Source: Streptomyces netropsis
Lineage (GTDB): Bacteria > Actinomycetota > Actinomycetes > Streptomycetales > Streptomycetaceae
Length of the DNA stretch: 64,000 bases
Assembly: GCF_014203545.1 (NCBI RefSeq)
Contig: NZ_JACHJG010000008.1
Location: forward strand, 239,934-303,933
Direction of reading: 5' to 3'
Position 1 is the first letter of the stretch. Each line of letters opens with the position of its first letter. Of this stretch, positions 1 to 8,277 are shown one piece after another. The notes under the pieces are model-generated. The model was not told where the DNA came from. It was given only the letters and a program-made list of their open reading frames with translations, and did not search any database. The position numbers and the translations under genes are program-made.

Positions 1-109
1 ACTGATCGTCGCCAAATCGGCGCCGATGGCAGCCTGACGAGAATGCTTCGGCGGCGGTTGCGGCCCAATCGCTGCCGTCTGCTCACGCGTTCGTAGCGCG
101 CAGACGCTC

Positions 110-385
110 TCAGCAGACGAAGTCGGGCGAGTTGGCCCAGAAGGTAAGGAACGACCACGTCTGTGCGGCGACGATGCCGTCGACCGTAATCTCGGCGCAC
201 TTCTGGAATCTCTTGGTTGCCGCTTCGGTGACCGGACCGAAGGATCCGTCCTCGAGCAGCTTGTCCCCTTGCATCGACAGGTTGAGGTAGCACTGCGCCT
301 GCTTGACCGCCTCCCCCGACGAACCAAGCTTGAGCGTCGGGCGGTTGATGGTGAAGTTGCACGGTTGACTGTCCGTGGTGGTCAC
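110..385 (-). CDS. Small peptidoglycan-binding-domain protein
   Basis: Protein of 91 aa that is essentially one PG_binding_1 domain. It shows the family pattern LKLGSSGEAVKQAQ, then FGPVTEAATKRFQ, then VDGIVAAQTW. I chose the GTG at 385 because an AGAAGGGGAA ribosome site lies just upstream; a longer reading from 493 adds 36 low-complexity residues that fit no family. No clear signal peptide is seen from the GTG start, so secretion is unproven. The family binds cell-wall peptidoglycan or acts as a spacer on wall hydrolases. No catalytic domain is attached here. Confidence 0.7.
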   Translation of the reverse strand: MTTTDSQPCNFTINRPTLKLGSSGEAVKQAQCYLNLSMQGDKLLEDGSFGPVTEAATKRFQKCAEITVDGIVAAQTWSFLTFWANSPDFVC

Positions 386-613
386 GACGAGTTCCCCTTC
401 TGTGTGTGCGTGAACGCAGTCATGCAACGATGAACTTGACGACGGGTATAGCCATGACGTGCGCCATGGCAGGTCATGAGCTTGCCGCCGCAAGCAATCG
501 CTCTGACCCCTCTCAGAGAAGCACGGGACCGTACACGCCGCGCGACAAGGAGTTCCGTCGGGGTGATGGCCTGTGAGTGCCCACGCTCTGGCCGGCCGAA
601 CTGTGTGCAGGTA

Positions 614-1395
614 TCACCCGGCCGGGGCTTGTGGATCGTGGTGGGGTTCTCCCCGGCCGGGGTTCGGCCCTCCAACGGAGTTCAGTACGGCCTGGGCCTG
701 CTTGTCGACGAATCTGGTGAAGAGTTGCTGGGCGTAGCCGAAAATGACCGCCCAGGCGAGACCTGAGCCGACGAGTCGAGAGCTCTCAGGCCGGGAACGC
801 ACTCCCCGCGCATGAGGAGCAGCCCGAGCAGGGCGGTGAGCGCGCCAGTCGGAAGCTTCAGCAACGCGACTGCGACGGGAACGTTGTGCGAGGTGAGGTG
901 CCCCGGATTCGCCGCTGTCGACGCGACCGCGGCGAAAGCGGCGGCCACGAGCCCGATGAACTCGACGACGAGGTAGTCCCACCGGGATGCCACCTTGGCG
1001 TACAGCTCATCGACATCGCCACGGGTCTCACGGCTCTGGTCGGACGTGTCGCTCGCCGTGGGGCAGACGACTCCGATCCCTTCGGGCTGGAAACACAAGG
1101 TCGCCGTATTCGGCCACAGACTGCCGAATACGGCGACCAGAACGACAGTGACCGCCAGGGCGATGGATACCCCGTAGACGATGTACATGAAGCTGCGGAC
1201 CCGCAGGTTCTCTCTCAGATGCGCTTGCCGGGCGATGGCCATCGCGTCAACGAGCACTTCGCGCTGTCCCTGGTCGAGATCACCGCCCTTCCGGGCCGCC
1301 AGCGTGATCTCCTCACCGTGGACTCTCCGCTCATCACTGACGGGGAGGTGCTCCCGGATGAAGGCCACCAGGCCGGTGAACGGAGCGCGCACCAT
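614..1395 (-). pseudogene. Multi-pass membrane protein broken by a frameshift
   Basis: An ATG at 1395 begins MVRAPFTGLVAF and gives a soluble N-terminal helix region, then hydrophobic segments around FMYIVYGVSIALAVTVV, LVVEFIGLVAAAFAAVAS and LTALLGLLLMRGE. Near position 780-800 the sensible frame jumps: the first frame reads LRALDSS and then loses character, while the next frame continues with GLAWAVIFGYAQQLFTRFVD and stops at 614. The span of 782 bp is one base short of 261 codons, consistent with a single-base deletion. No function is recognised. It may be a real pseudogene or a sequencing error. Confidence 0.55.
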
Positions 1396-1627
1396 GACCG
1401 GCGTGTACCCGGACCTGACCTGCTGGGGAAAAGGCATCGGCGGCGGCCTACCTGTCTCCGCGCTGTCCGGCCACCGCTCGCTGATGGAGCTCGGCGATCA
1501 CGCCCGGCCACTTCGCGGCCGACCCCCGCTGTTCCTGCTCTCGACTACCCACGGAAGCAACGGTGCAGGTCCCGCCGCCATGGTCGCCACCGCTACCGAG
1601 ATCGCTGCGTGGAGACGAAGCCTCTGT
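1394..1627 (+). pseudogene. Fragment of a class III (PLP) aminotransferase
   Basis: The reading frame gives GVYPDLTCWGKGIGGGLP followed by VSALSGHRSLMELG and FLLSTTHGSNGAGPAA. This is the PLP-lysine loop and following strand of glutamate-1-semialdehyde-type class III aminotransferases (PDLTCxGKxxGGG is the family pattern, with the lysine as Schiff-base residue). Only about 75 residues remain of a roughly 430-residue enzyme; the N-terminal half is missing and the frame degrades after 1627. The left boundary coincides with the start of the oppositely oriented broken membrane gene, suggesting a rearrangement junction near 1394. Confidence 0.5.
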
Positions 1628-2037
1628 GCCCCGCCGACCCCACCGGCCTGACCGGCATCGGTCGCCGTCTCCACGATGTCGCACTCGCCGACGGTCAGGA
1701 AGAGGTCGCCAGCGTGTTGACCTACGTCTTCGGCGATGCGACCTGCCCGGACTGTGAAACGGGACTTCTCAGTGGCTGCTCAGATCAGTCCCAGCCGGCC
1801 TGCCACACTGGGATGATCCGGCCGCTGCTTCGATGAGCATGGCAGTATGGCAACCGTCGATTGAACTCGGCTTTGAAGCGTTCGAACTTCGCGTTTCGGC
1901 GAGTGCGAGCTTTCGCCAGTGCGGGGAGGCGTAGAGCGGGATCGTCTCGATGTTTCTGGATGGACGGCGACATACCGGCGCGGGTCGAAGGGTTGGACTC
2001 GGGCCGTTGACCGGAGACGGCTCATCGGGGACAAGCC
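1628..2037. other. Gene-free decayed stretch
   Basis: No intact gene. A minus-strand frame at 1785-1973 contains LPALAKARTRRNAKFERFKA, which has a transposase-like feel, but no domain can be assigned and neighbouring frames compete. Probably decayed DNA. Confidence 0.3.
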
Positions 2038-2343
2038 TCAGCGGGACGGCCAAACGATCACCCTGAAATTCGCCGCATCAGGATCCACGCATCGCAACGT
2101 GAGTTGCTTGCCACGCCGCCGAGGTGTCCAGCCATGGTGGAGCAACGCCTCGCGGATGACAGCCGAAACCAATCCCGGCGCGATCACAACTCCGTGCTCG
2201 ACCCACGTCACCATGCGCTGCCCGTCCGCTTCTCCGTGCACGACGACGATAGCCAGACCGGGCTCGTCGTTGGGCGCAACCACCCAGCGATAGCTGTCCC
2301 CGTCGACAACAATCATCCGCGTGCCCTGTTTCGCTATGCCCAT
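2038..2343 (-). CDS. Small conserved Streptomyces-type hypothetical protein
   Basis: Protein of 101 aa from the ATG at 2343 (92 aa from the next ATG at 2316, MIVVDGDSYRWVV). It matches a small streptomycete family beginning MIxVDGxxYRW, with a later segment VVIAPGLVSAVIREALLHHGWTP. No function is known for that family and no catalytic motif is visible. The same frame is open and GC3-rich upstream to about 2490, where it meets a signal peptide in another frame, so the gene may be the 3' end of a rearranged longer gene. Confidence 0.45.
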   Translation of the reverse strand: MGIAKQGTRMIVVDGDSYRWVVAPNDEPGLAIVVVHGEADGQRMVTWVEHGVVIAPGLVSAVIREALLHHGWTPRRRGKQLTLRCVDPDAANFRVIVWPSR

Positions 2344-2399
2344 ACAGCGCAGAATTCCACAACTCGCACGGTTGAGGACACGGGTCTCCTGCTCCGCGC

Positions 2400-2584
2400 C
2401 GGAGCCCAGCCACCCGGCACGTACGGAGAACACCTGCCTGCCGGGCGCCTGTCCCCGTCGGGCGAGGGCGAGGTGCAGCTGGTGTGGCCTGAGCCGGAGC
2501 TGCCACCACCGTCCCGGCAATCAGCGCGGTAGCCGCTAAGGCTGAAGCGAAGCTCCCGGCGAACAGCTTCTTTGTCCTGACCAC
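2400..2584 (-). pseudogene. Signal-peptide start of a secreted protein, frame lost downstream
   Basis: A GTG at 2584 with an AGGGGGAG ribosome site starts VVRTKKLFAGSFASALAATA and ends in APAQATP, a textbook Sec signal peptide with an A-x-A cleavage site. In frame the downstream sequence becomes poor, with codon third positions losing G/C bias. The good codon usage from about 2490 downward is in a different frame (LHLALARRGQAPGRQVFSV). This suggests a frameshift or deletion just after the signal peptide. Confidence 0.4.
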
Positions 2585-2924
2585 GAGGACTCCCCCTGGT
2601 ATCTCCAGTAGTTGGTGGAAATTCAGCCTCTTATCCAGGGCAGCAGACACACCAGGACGCTTATCGGCCACATCAGACCGACCCCGAGATTTCGATAGAT
2701 CTGAGTGGGTCTTCTGTGAGTGCTTAGTGGAGTCGTAGTGCTTGAGGGCGGTTATCCGGTTCCTGGGCTTCCGAACTGGCCGGGGATGCCGTGCCCTGAG
2801 TCCTCCGCCAACTTGAAGTCGCAGGTCAAGGCTGGTGTGACCGGCTCTTGGGGTGCTCACACTGGCCGTGGGGCGGCAGTCTGCGGAGTGGATCGTCTGT
2901 CAGCACGGTTGGCTCGACTAACTC
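2585..2924. other. Intergenic stretch, nothing recognised
   Basis: No supported gene, RNA or strong hairpin is seen. It carries only the 5' region of the broken secreted-protein gene on the left and the edge of the transposase remnant on the right. Confidence 0.3.
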
Positions 2925-3160
2925 CGCTACGACACCGCGCTCGCCCGAGGCTGGTCGATTGCCACCGGCGCCGTCAAGGGCGCCTGTTGCCACCCGTTCG
3001 GCGGCGACCGCCTCGACATTCCTGGCGCGCGCTGGGGACTGACCGGCGTCGAGGCCGTGCTCAGGCTCCGCCCTCTGATCGGCAACGGCGACTTTGACGC
3101 TTGATGGCGTTACCACCTCGTTCACGAGCACCGCCGTGTCCACCCGGATCCCGGTGCGCT
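2925..3160 (+). pseudogene. ISKra4-family transposase C-terminal remnant
   Basis: The frame reads RYDTALARGWSIATGAVKGA, then DRLDIPGARWGLTGVEAVLR, then LRPLIGNGDFDA, a TGA stop, and WRYHLVHEHRR. The GWxIATGxxxGA...DRxDITGARW...AVLxLRALxxNGDFDxYW pattern is the hallmark C-terminus of ISKra4 transposases. The in-frame TGA sits where the family carries an aromatic residue before WRYHL, and the rest of the roughly 450-aa protein is absent. No terminal inverted repeats were found. Confidence 0.7.
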
Positions 3161-3198
3161 GAGATCCGCCGTCGCTGCCTGATTGTCACCAGCGCCCC

Positions 3199-3978
3199 TC
3201 ACGCGGTGGACAGTTGGGACAGGAAGGTGCGCACAGTGGCGGCGAACTGGTCGGGAGCGTCGCGATGCACGACGTGGCCGGCTGGGAGTTCGGCCAGCTG
3301 AGCCTGTCCGGCCCGACGGGCGATCATTTCCCGGGCATGGTCCTGCGCCAGTACAACGCTGCCCGTTCCCCGGATCAGCAGGGTCGGGCAGATCACCGAC
3401 TCCCAGTCGCTCCAGTGGTCGCCGGTGAGGGCTTTGTGGGACAGCACTGTGTGATCGATGTCGAACGAGTATCCCCAGCCGTCATCGAACTGACGGAAGG
3501 AACACTCGAGATAGGGTGCCGTCGAGCCGAGAGCCGAGGCCAATGCCTGGCGGGACTGTGCATTGCGAGGCAGCCGCGTAGTCAACGACCAGTCGGCGTT
3601 CACTACGGCGCCGATGTCCTCGACGATCAGGGCTGTGACCTGGCCTGCGTGCCGGGCGGTGTATTGATAGGCGTTCACGCCGCCCAAGGAGTGACCGAGA
3701 ACCGCCACCGGGCCGAGTCCCAGATGGCGATGGAAAGCCGCGATGTCAGCGACGTAGTCGGCCCGGTGATAGCTCTGGGCCCGGTCGGACTCACCATGCC
3801 CACGCTGGTCCAGAGCAATCACTCGCCACCGCGGCGCCAGCGCCTGAGCCAGCGGGGCGAACACCGACGCCTCGTTGTAATGCCCGTGAAACGCCAGCAT
3901 CGGGAGACCAGAACCACCGAAGTCCAGAAACGACAACCGCTGCTGATCGACTGTGAAGAACTCACGCATGACGCGCAT
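3199..3978 (-). CDS. Alpha/beta-hydrolase
   Basis: Protein of 259 aa from the ATG at 3978. Visible features are the oxyanion-loop strand MLAFHGHYNEAS, the DQRGHGESD turn, the nucleophile elbow GHSLGG, and a late PAGHVVHRDAPDQF segment with the catalytic histidine. This is the typical single-domain alpha/beta-hydrolase fold, soluble and probably cytoplasmic; the substrate cannot be read from sequence. Upstream open frame continuing to 4896 is an antisense-type artefact. An alternative start is the ATG at 3969. The gene stands alone between a transposase scar and the GtrA-like gene. Confidence 0.85.
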   Translation of the reverse strand: MRVMREFFTVDQQRLSFLDFGGSGLPMLAFHGHYNEASVFAPLAQALAPRWRVIALDQRGHGESDRAQSYHRADYVADIAAFHRHLGLGPVAVLGHSLGGVNAYQYTARHAGQVTALIVEDIGAVVNADWSLTTRLPRNAQSRQALASALGSTAPYLECSFRQFDDGWGYSFDIDHTVLSHKALTGDHWSDWESVICPTLLIRGTGSVVLAQDHAREMIARRAGQAQLAELPAGHVVHRDAPDQFAATVRTFLSQLSTA

Positions 3979-4217
3979 GCTAGCCCCGACACTCAGCTTT
4001 CCGTTGACGGTCCGGCATCGAACGCGACTCGAACGCGCAGTGCTGAAAGGACCACGTCGACGGCAAGGACGTCGTCGTGACCAGATGATCGCGGCGCAAG
4101 CCCCGCTCTCCAGGACTCCGTTGGAGAATCCTTTAAGGAGGAGAGCGCGCCAATGCGTTTTCGTGACATCCCCGCTCGACGGCGTAGTAGGCAGTCGGCG
4201 AGACGCCTGGCGAACGG

Positions 4218-4742
4218 TCAGGCGGCGCGGCAGAGCTCTGCGGGGCCGGTCGGGGCCGAGGTGCGGGCCACGGTCGCGTGCACGGGGTGGGCGGTGCGGA
4301 CGGTGGTCGCGGCGTGCGCGTGGTTCCGCGCGAAGACGACGAGGCGCAGCACCACGAATCGCGCGATGCCGGCGAGTGCGGAGGCGGAGAGGTAGATGAC
4401 CTGCTCGAGCGCCGCACCGGGTGCCGCCACCAGCTGTTGCAGGACGAGCATCGCCGTGCAGGTCACCGCGTACGCGGCTGCCGCGGAGCCGGCCGACTGT
4501 GCGTGCTGGCGCCGGGTCGCGCGTCCGCCGGCGCCGAAGGTGAAGCGGGCGTGCAGCTCGGTGGCGAGGAGTGTGGAAACCACGGTGATCAGGGCGTTGG
4601 CCAGGACCCAGGGAATCCAGGAGGCGACGGCCGTCACGGCGAAGCTGGAGGCGATCCCCACCCCGCCGCCGCAGAGCACGAAGCGGGCGAAGGCGCTGAA
4701 GGCGCCGGCCGCCACCTGCTCCTGGCTCTGTACTGTCTCCAT
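4218..4742 (-). CDS. GtrA-like four-helix membrane protein
   Basis: Protein of 174 aa beginning METVQSQEQ. Four hydrophobic segments are spaced as in GtrA/DPMS_TM proteins: FVLCGGGVGIASSFAVTAVA, IPWVLANALITVVSTLLA followed by the typical NxxxTFxxRFTFG-like turn (LHARFTFGA), AAAAYAVTCTAMLVLQQ, and a final LSASALAGIARFVVLRLVVF. The family is thought to flip or assist polyprenyl-linked sugars in cell-envelope glycosylation. No partner glycosyltransferase is adjacent. The upstream region holds a strong hairpin and paired palindromes, listed separately. Confidence 0.8.
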   Translation of the reverse strand: METVQSQEQVAAGAFSAFARFVLCGGGVGIASSFAVTAVASWIPWVLANALITVVSTLLATELHARFTFGAGGRATRRQHAQSAGSAAAAYAVTCTAMLVLQQLVAAPGAALEQVIYLSASALAGIARFVVLRLVVFARNHAHAATTVRTAHPVHATVARTSAPTGPAELCRAA

Positions 4743-4776
4743 GATCCGACCCCTTTGATGGCTCACCCCGCAAAAC

Positions 4777-4811
4777 GCGCGCCCCTCGGCCTGCAAGGCC
4801 GAGGGGCGCGC
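4777..4811 (-). promoter_or_regulatory. Perfect 15-bp hairpin in the GtrA leader
   Basis: Arms at 4777-4791 and 4797-4811 are perfect reverse complements (GCGCGCCCCTCGGCC on the left) around a TGCAA loop. It lies 35 bp upstream of the GtrA start codon, so on the minus strand it would be in the leader RNA. There is no T-tract, so it could be an attenuator, an RNA-stability element, or a terminator of an unseen transcript. Confidence 0.5.
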
Positions 4812-4838
4812 TGCCCATGACACCATCATGGTGCACAC

Positions 4839-4870
4839 ATGGCGCCACGGCGAGCCATTTATGGCGCCAT
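4839..4870. promoter_or_regulatory. Two TGGCGCCA palindromes 22 bp apart
   Basis: ATGGCGCCA occurs at 4839-4847 and again, extended to ATGGCGCCAT, at 4861-4870. The centre-to-centre distance of 22 bp is about two helical turns, which suits a dimeric repressor or activator bound on one DNA face upstream of the GtrA gene. No cognate regulator is adjacent. Confidence 0.35.
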
Positions 4871-5161
4871 AGGCCCACGATCTGACCATGCCCCATAAAG
4901 CCCGCAGGTCAGAAGCCGCCCCCCTCCAGTTCCAACGCGACCAAATTGTTTGCGAACTCCATGGGTGGTCAGTAGCTCCCGAGCCCTCCGCACCCATTCA
5001 GCCCCTGCCGGTGATCGATGCGGCTGCAGTCGGGGCGCGTCAGGGGTGCGCAGCAGACGCAGGCCGACCTCGACCGCCGCCCGGCGAAGCACTCAAGATC
5101 CCGGTCGACCCGGAACATCTCGAAGTGGGCCAGGAAATCAAATGCATGCGCTAATGCGGCC

Positions 5162-5407
5162 ATGGGGCCCGCCACCTTCCCCCACGACCTGGTGCAGGCC
5201 CAGCGAGACTGGTTTGCCGTCTGTGAAGCACTCGCCGCACCGCGTCCGCACGCCACTGCGGCGCTGCGCCGCCGCTTGATGCGGCTGTCCGCCCGGGTCT
5301 GGGGCCACCCCTTCTGGTCCTCCGGCCGGGGCCGTTCGCCGGCGGCCCGGGTGGAGCTGCGCCGTCTCGTCCGCTCACAGCAGCGGGAAGGGGCGGGAAC
5401 GCCGTGA
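5162..5407 (+). CDS. Small conserved actinobacterial hypothetical protein
   Basis: Protein of 81 aa from the ATG at 5162. It matches a streptomycete family with the pattern FPxDLVQAQRDW, then ALAAPRP, LRRRLxRLSxRxxxHPFW and GRSPAxRVELRR. It is helical and basic, with no transmembrane segment or catalytic motif, and its function is unknown. Its stop overlaps the GTG of the following LexA-like gene by 2 nt (GTGA), so the two were translationally coupled. Confidence 0.55.
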   Translation: MGPATFPHDLVQAQRDWFAVCEALAAPRPHATAALRRRLMRLSARVWGHPFWSSGRGRSPAARVELRRLVRSQQREGAGTP

Positions 5408-5615
5408 GGGATTGCCCGACCGAGCGCCAGCACCAGGTCCTGACTGTGATCCGGGAGTGGATCGCGGAGTATGGAGAGGGCCAGACCGTGAGGAGATCGG
5501 CGACCGGGCCGGCCTGTCGAGCACAGGGTCGGTTGCCTACCACCTCGACCGGCTGGAGGAGCACGGACCGATCCGCCGCGACCGGCGTTGGCGTTCGCTC
5601 CGCCTGGGAAACTGA
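5404..5615 (+). pseudogene. LexA-type winged-helix protein with a 1-bp deletion
   Basis: The first frame reads VRDCPTERQHQVLTVIREWI and AEYGEGQTVR; the next frame continues as EIGDRAGLSSTGSVAYHLDR and LEEHGPIRRDRRWRSLRLGN. Joined, this is a 70-aa protein equal to the LexA DNA-binding domain without the protease domain, a common small streptomycete regulator. The break lies near 5489, where GTGAGGAGATC would need one extra base to encode VREI. The span of 212 bp equals 71 codons minus one base. Confidence 0.6.
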
Positions 5616-5819
5616 CACACCATGACGCCTCCGCAGCCGCCCGTTAAGGGCGACTCAAATACGGTGAGAGAGCCGGCGGGGCACCTGTACCAGTACGGTG
5701 GTTGCCCGGCCGCCGCGCGGCTCGGCCCGCCGGAGGTGCGCCGGCGAGGAGGACTGTTCCGATGTCCCATTGGCTGGGAATCTCGCGGAGTGGGCGCCTT
5801 CGCAACCGTCGCCGTTTCG

Positions 5820-6626
5820 TCAACCGGTGAGGACGCCGCCGGAGGAGGGCACGGGGGTGACCTTGTCGGGGGCCGGGGCCACCGCCTCCACGGGCTTGCC
5901 GAAGTCCGCGAGGTTCATCGTCACTGTGACACTGACCGGACCCATGGCGCAGGAGAGCAGGGTGCGGGCCACCCGTCCGTTCCGGTCCACCCAGACGTCC
6001 GCGAAGACGGGAATCTCACCGATCTGCTTCTTTCCGGCGGCCCACTTCGCCCGCATGTCCTGCGCCAGCCGGAGCGTGACCATGTCGTCCTCGAGGATGC
6101 CGCGGTAATGGACGGCGGGCGTGCCGTTCATCTTCTCCTCGCCGACCTTCGAGATCTTGCGCATGCCGGCTGCCTGGCGCAGGACGTGCTCGGGGTCGTT
6201 CAGCGGTGCGCGAAGCAAGTAGTGGGCCTCGGCCTCGTCCCGGGCGATCGAGCCCCAGGAGTCCCCCACCCCCAGGAACCCGCCCACGTAGACGGTGCCG
6301 TCGGTGAATACCTCGTCCACGTGCCGGGGGCCCGGTGCATCCAGCATGTCCACCGCCAGGCGGCCCTTGTCGCCCGCCAGGTCGAAGGCGCCCTTGACGG
6401 CGAGGGTGTAGGTGCGGGTGCCATCACCTATCTTGATCTGTTCGTCGATCCGGGCACTGGTCTTACCCGTGGCAGCCACGGCGGCCCGCACCGTCGGCCC
6501 GTGGTCCACGGCCGGAGCGGAGGCGGCTGCCTTCGCGGGCCGCTTCGGCTCATCGGCCACGCGGCCCCAGGAACACCCCGCGCACAGCAGGACAACGGCG
6601 CTGAGGGGGATGACGGAACGCCGCAT
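5820..6626 (-). CDS. Secreted lipoprotein
   Basis: Protein of 268 aa with a short hydrophobic signal ending LLCAGC, so Cys18 is the probable lipidation site. The mature part begins with a disordered Ala/Pro segment and continues as beta-rich sequence (TRTYTLAVKGAFDL, RLAVDMLDAP, VYVGGFLG, ADVWVDRNGRVARTLLS). This resembles the streptomycete LppX/LprG-like lipoproteins that may carry hydrophobic ligands, but the assignment is only by architecture. The ATG at 6626 has GGAG upstream. It is a single gene with no operon partner. Confidence 0.7.
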   Translation of the reverse strand: MRRSVIPLSAVVLLCAGCSWGRVADEPKRPAKAAASAPAVDHGPTVRAAVAATGKTSARIDEQIKIGDGTRTYTLAVKGAFDLAGDKGRLAVDMLDAPGPRHVDEVFTDGTVYVGGFLGVGDSWGSIARDEAEAHYLLRAPLNDPEHVLRQAAGMRKISKVGEEKMNGTPAVHYRGILEDDMVTLRLAQDMRAKWAAGKKQIGEIPVFADVWVDRNGRVARTLLSCAMGPVSVTVTMNLADFGKPVEAVAPAPDKVTPVPSSGGVLTG

Positions 6627-7155
6627 TCATTTCTCCGGGAGGCTATGTGGTGACATGTCACAGACATCGAACACATGATCATACTTTCAGGATCCGGCGT
6701 GAAGTCGGGTGGGGGTGCGCCGCTTCCGCCGGCACCGGCCGCAGACCGACGGGCTCAGGCAGGCGGCACCTGCTCCTCGACTGCTCCTACAGGTCAAAGG
6801 GCCACTGGGCGGACACGCCCCGAACCACTCATGAGGACCGGACCTCTGGAACGAATCCCCCACACGGTATTGAATGACGTACGGGCTCGCTTTGAACACG
6901 AAGGCTCACCGCCCGCCAAGGTCGACCCCCGCGTGACCGCCTGCTGGTTGCGCATACCGCGACACGCCAATGCATGCGGTGCACCCCTACTACGCGGTGA
7001 CCTGACCGTCCCCGTCCTCGGGGGCGCAGACCTGCCTGGCGAGATCGTTTTCCTGCGCAAAGTCGCTAAGGCAGACACATCCCCCAGATCCGCGAACTCG
7101 CCGTCCGCCTGGCCCGCCCAATAGCGACACCATGAGATCGGAGACCCTTTTCAAC
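6627..7155. other. Intergenic stretch with possible coding relics
   Basis: No supported gene. Around 7000-7130 on the plus strand a fragment VPVLGGADLPGEIVFLRKVA is followed in another frame by QIRELAVRLARPIA, which could be a decayed helix-turn-helix or transposase N-terminus, but this is too short to assign. Confidence 0.25.
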
Positions 7156-8277
7156 ATGGAAATTCAAGGCAGCTGCAGCGACCAGTTCAGCGCAGTACGG
7201 GAGGTATTCGCCGACTCCCTGCGCAGCGGGGCGGACGTCGGTGCCTCGGTGGCGGTCTACCTCGACGGCGAACCCGTCGTTGACCTGTGGGGAGGGTATG
7301 CCGACCCGGCCCGCACCCAGCCGTGGCAGCGCGACACCATTACCAACGTGTGGTCCATCACGAAGACGATGACTGCACTGTGTGCCCTCCTCCTCGTCGA
7401 CCGCGGCGAACTCGACCTCTGTGCGCCGGTCGCGAAGTACTGGCCCGAGTTCGGTACCGCAGGAAAGGACCGTGTCGAGGTCCGGCACCTGCTCAGTCAC
7501 ACCGCCGGCCTCCCCGACTGGGACCAGCCCATGACACTCGACGACCTGTGCGACTGGGAGAAGGCCACCACCCTGCTGGGCCGCCAGACGCCCCGCTGGT
7601 TACCCGGCACGGCGTCCGGCTACCACCGGTTCACCCATGGCTTCCTGATCGGCGAAGTCGTCCGCCGCATCTCCCAGCAGTCAACCGGCGCATTCTTCGC
7701 CGACCAGATCGCTGCCCCACTGGACGCCGATTTCCACATCGGCCTCCCCTCGGAAGACGACCACCGGGTCTCCGAGGTCATCCCCGCACCCGGCCCCGCA
7801 CCCGCAGCCAACCCCCGCGTAACCATCCCGGTCGGCGCCTACGTGACCACCCAGGACACCTGGACCCCCCAGTGGCACCGCGCCGAAATCCCTGCCGCAG
7901 CAGGCTACGGCAACGCACGATCCGTAGCCGCAATCCAATCCGTACTCGCCTCCGGAGGCCAGACACCCTCCACCCGCCTCCTGTCCGAAGCCACCTGCCA
8001 CACGGTATTCGACGAACAATCCCACGGCATCGACCTCGTGCTCGGCATCCCCCTACGCTTCGGCACCGGCTACGCCCTGAGCAGCGCCGACGCCCCCGTC
8101 AGCACACCCAACCCCAACACCGCCTACTGGGGCGGAAGAGGCGGATCACTGATCGTCAACGACCTCGACGCACGCATGACCATCACCTACGTAATGAACC
8201 AGATGACCCACCTCGGCCTCACCGACCCACGCGGCCAAAAGCTCCTCCAAGCCGCCTACAAAGCACTGCCACACTGA
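7156..8277 (+). CDS. Serine hydrolase of the class C beta-lactamase/esterase family
   Basis: Protein of 373 aa from the ATG at 7156, which has GGAGA about 11 nt upstream; an ATG at 7132 is an alternative. The SxxK motif is Ser67-Ile-Thr-Lys70, a Tyr156 sits where the family carries the second catalytic motif, and a GGRGGS box near residue 332 replaces the KTG triad, as in EstB-type esterases. HLLSHTAGLPDW is also typical. No signal peptide is seen, so it is probably a cytoplasmic esterase or beta-lactamase-related hydrolase, not a resistance enzyme. The last third uses unusually A-rich synonymous codons compared with neighbours. Confidence 0.85.
   Translation: MEIQGSCSDQFSAVREVFADSLRSGADVGASVAVYLDGEPVVDLWGGYADPARTQPWQRDTITNVWSITKTMTALCALLLVDRGELDLCAPVAKYWPEFGTAGKDRVEVRHLLSHTAGLPDWDQPMTLDDLCDWEKATTLLGRQTPRWLPGTASGYHRFTHGFLIGEVVRRISQQSTGAFFADQIAAPLDADFHIGLPSEDDHRVSEVIPAPGPAPAANPRVTIPVGAYVTTQDTWTPQWHRAEIPAAAGYGNARSVAAIQSVLASGGQTPSTRLLSEATCHTVFDEQSHGIDLVLGIPLRFGTGYALSSADAPVSTPNPNTAYWGGRGGSLIVNDLDARMTITYVMNQMTHLGLTDPRGQKLLQAAYKALPH

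Noticed and set aside
1785..1973. Minus-strand 62-aa frame with transposase-like composition
   Set aside because: Too short and no catalytic or family motif; competing frames are equally open.
3979..4896. N-terminal extension fusing the 3199 hydrolase to about 300 more residues
   Set aside because: The extension is an Arg/Pro-rich shadow of the GtrA-like gene in another frame; the hydrolase starts normally at 3978.
6880..7130. Plus-strand fragment GADLPGEIVFLRKVA and a following RELAVRLAR segment
   Set aside because: Two short pieces in different frames with no assignable family; noted only as possible relic.
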